Positions 63,961 to 64,000 of a stretch of DNA of 64,000 nt are shown in pieces. The position numbers and the translations under genes are program-made. Position 1 is the stretch's first letter. Every line of letters starts with the position of its first letter. Below the pieces are notes generated by a model that searched no databases, was not told the origin of the DNA, and saw only the letters and a program-made list of their open reading frames with translations. The stretch comes from Taenia hydatigena (lineage: Eukaryota; Platyhelminthes; Cestoda; Cyclophyllidea; Taeniidae): the NCBI GenBank assembly GCA_036345935.2, contig JADWOT020000005.1, positions 4,086,696-4,150,695 of the forward strand. Reading direction: 5' to 3'.

Positions 63961-64000
63961 TTTCCGGTTTTCGTTTCCGTTCTAGTCAGCACATGCGTCG

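Noticed and set aside
63566..63985. 139-codon plus-strand frame at the right edge
   Set aside because: It is a by-product of the pyrimidine-rich block (Ser, Phe, Leu, Pro, His only) and has no real protein character.
1..64000. tRNA, rRNA, CRISPR or bacterial-type elements
   Set aside because: None was seen on either strand; the window is eukaryotic throughout.

Overview
This is a eukaryotic window: genes are split by GT–AG introns, there are no operons or ribosome sites, and the proteins are animal orthologues. Seven protein genes can be read, and I rebuilt most of them exon by exon by carrying the reading phase across splice sites. The intron sizes are unusual. There is a class of only 31–47 bp, a second class of about 67–76 bp, and long AT-rich introns. 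With the moderate GC content this suggests a flatworm, most likely a tapeworm or fluke. That assignment is an inference; no species-diagnostic sequence was recognised.

Layout, left to right: DIP2 (minus strand, about 0.65–26.2 kb, C-terminus beyond the left edge); LACTB (minus, 27.4–31.3 kb); NUP88 (plus, 32.3–38.6 kb); a probable augmin HAUS8-like gene (minus, 39.2–41.3 kb or slightly more); a tetratricopeptide (TPR) protein gene of unknown role (plus, 41.7–45.2 kb); XPO7 (minus, 46.3–57.8 kb, first exon unresolved); C1QBP (plus, 58.9–59.9 kb). The last 4 kb holds no recognised gene. It contains degenerate ~103-bp tandem repeats, an AT-rich block and a strongly pyrimidine-rich block.

Three gene pairs are head-to-head and probably share promoter regions: LACTB/NUP88, HAUS8-like/TPR and XPO7/C1QBP. 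NUP88 (nuclear pore) and XPO7 (exportin) both serve nucleocytoplasmic transport. LACTB and C1QBP are both expected in mitochondria. DIP2 has a DMAP1-binding N-terminus and two fatty-acyl-AMP-ligase-like domains.

The most striking structure is a pair of inverted 1,320-bp copies, identical wherever compared. One lies in a LACTB intron (28519–29838) and the other in a NUP88 intron (33677–34996). They flank the shared LACTB/NUP88 promoter. Each carries the same unrecognised cysteine-containing reading frame, in the sense direction of its host gene. Identity falls abruptly to roughly 75% just outside the copies, which hints at gene conversion or a very recent event within an older repeat family.
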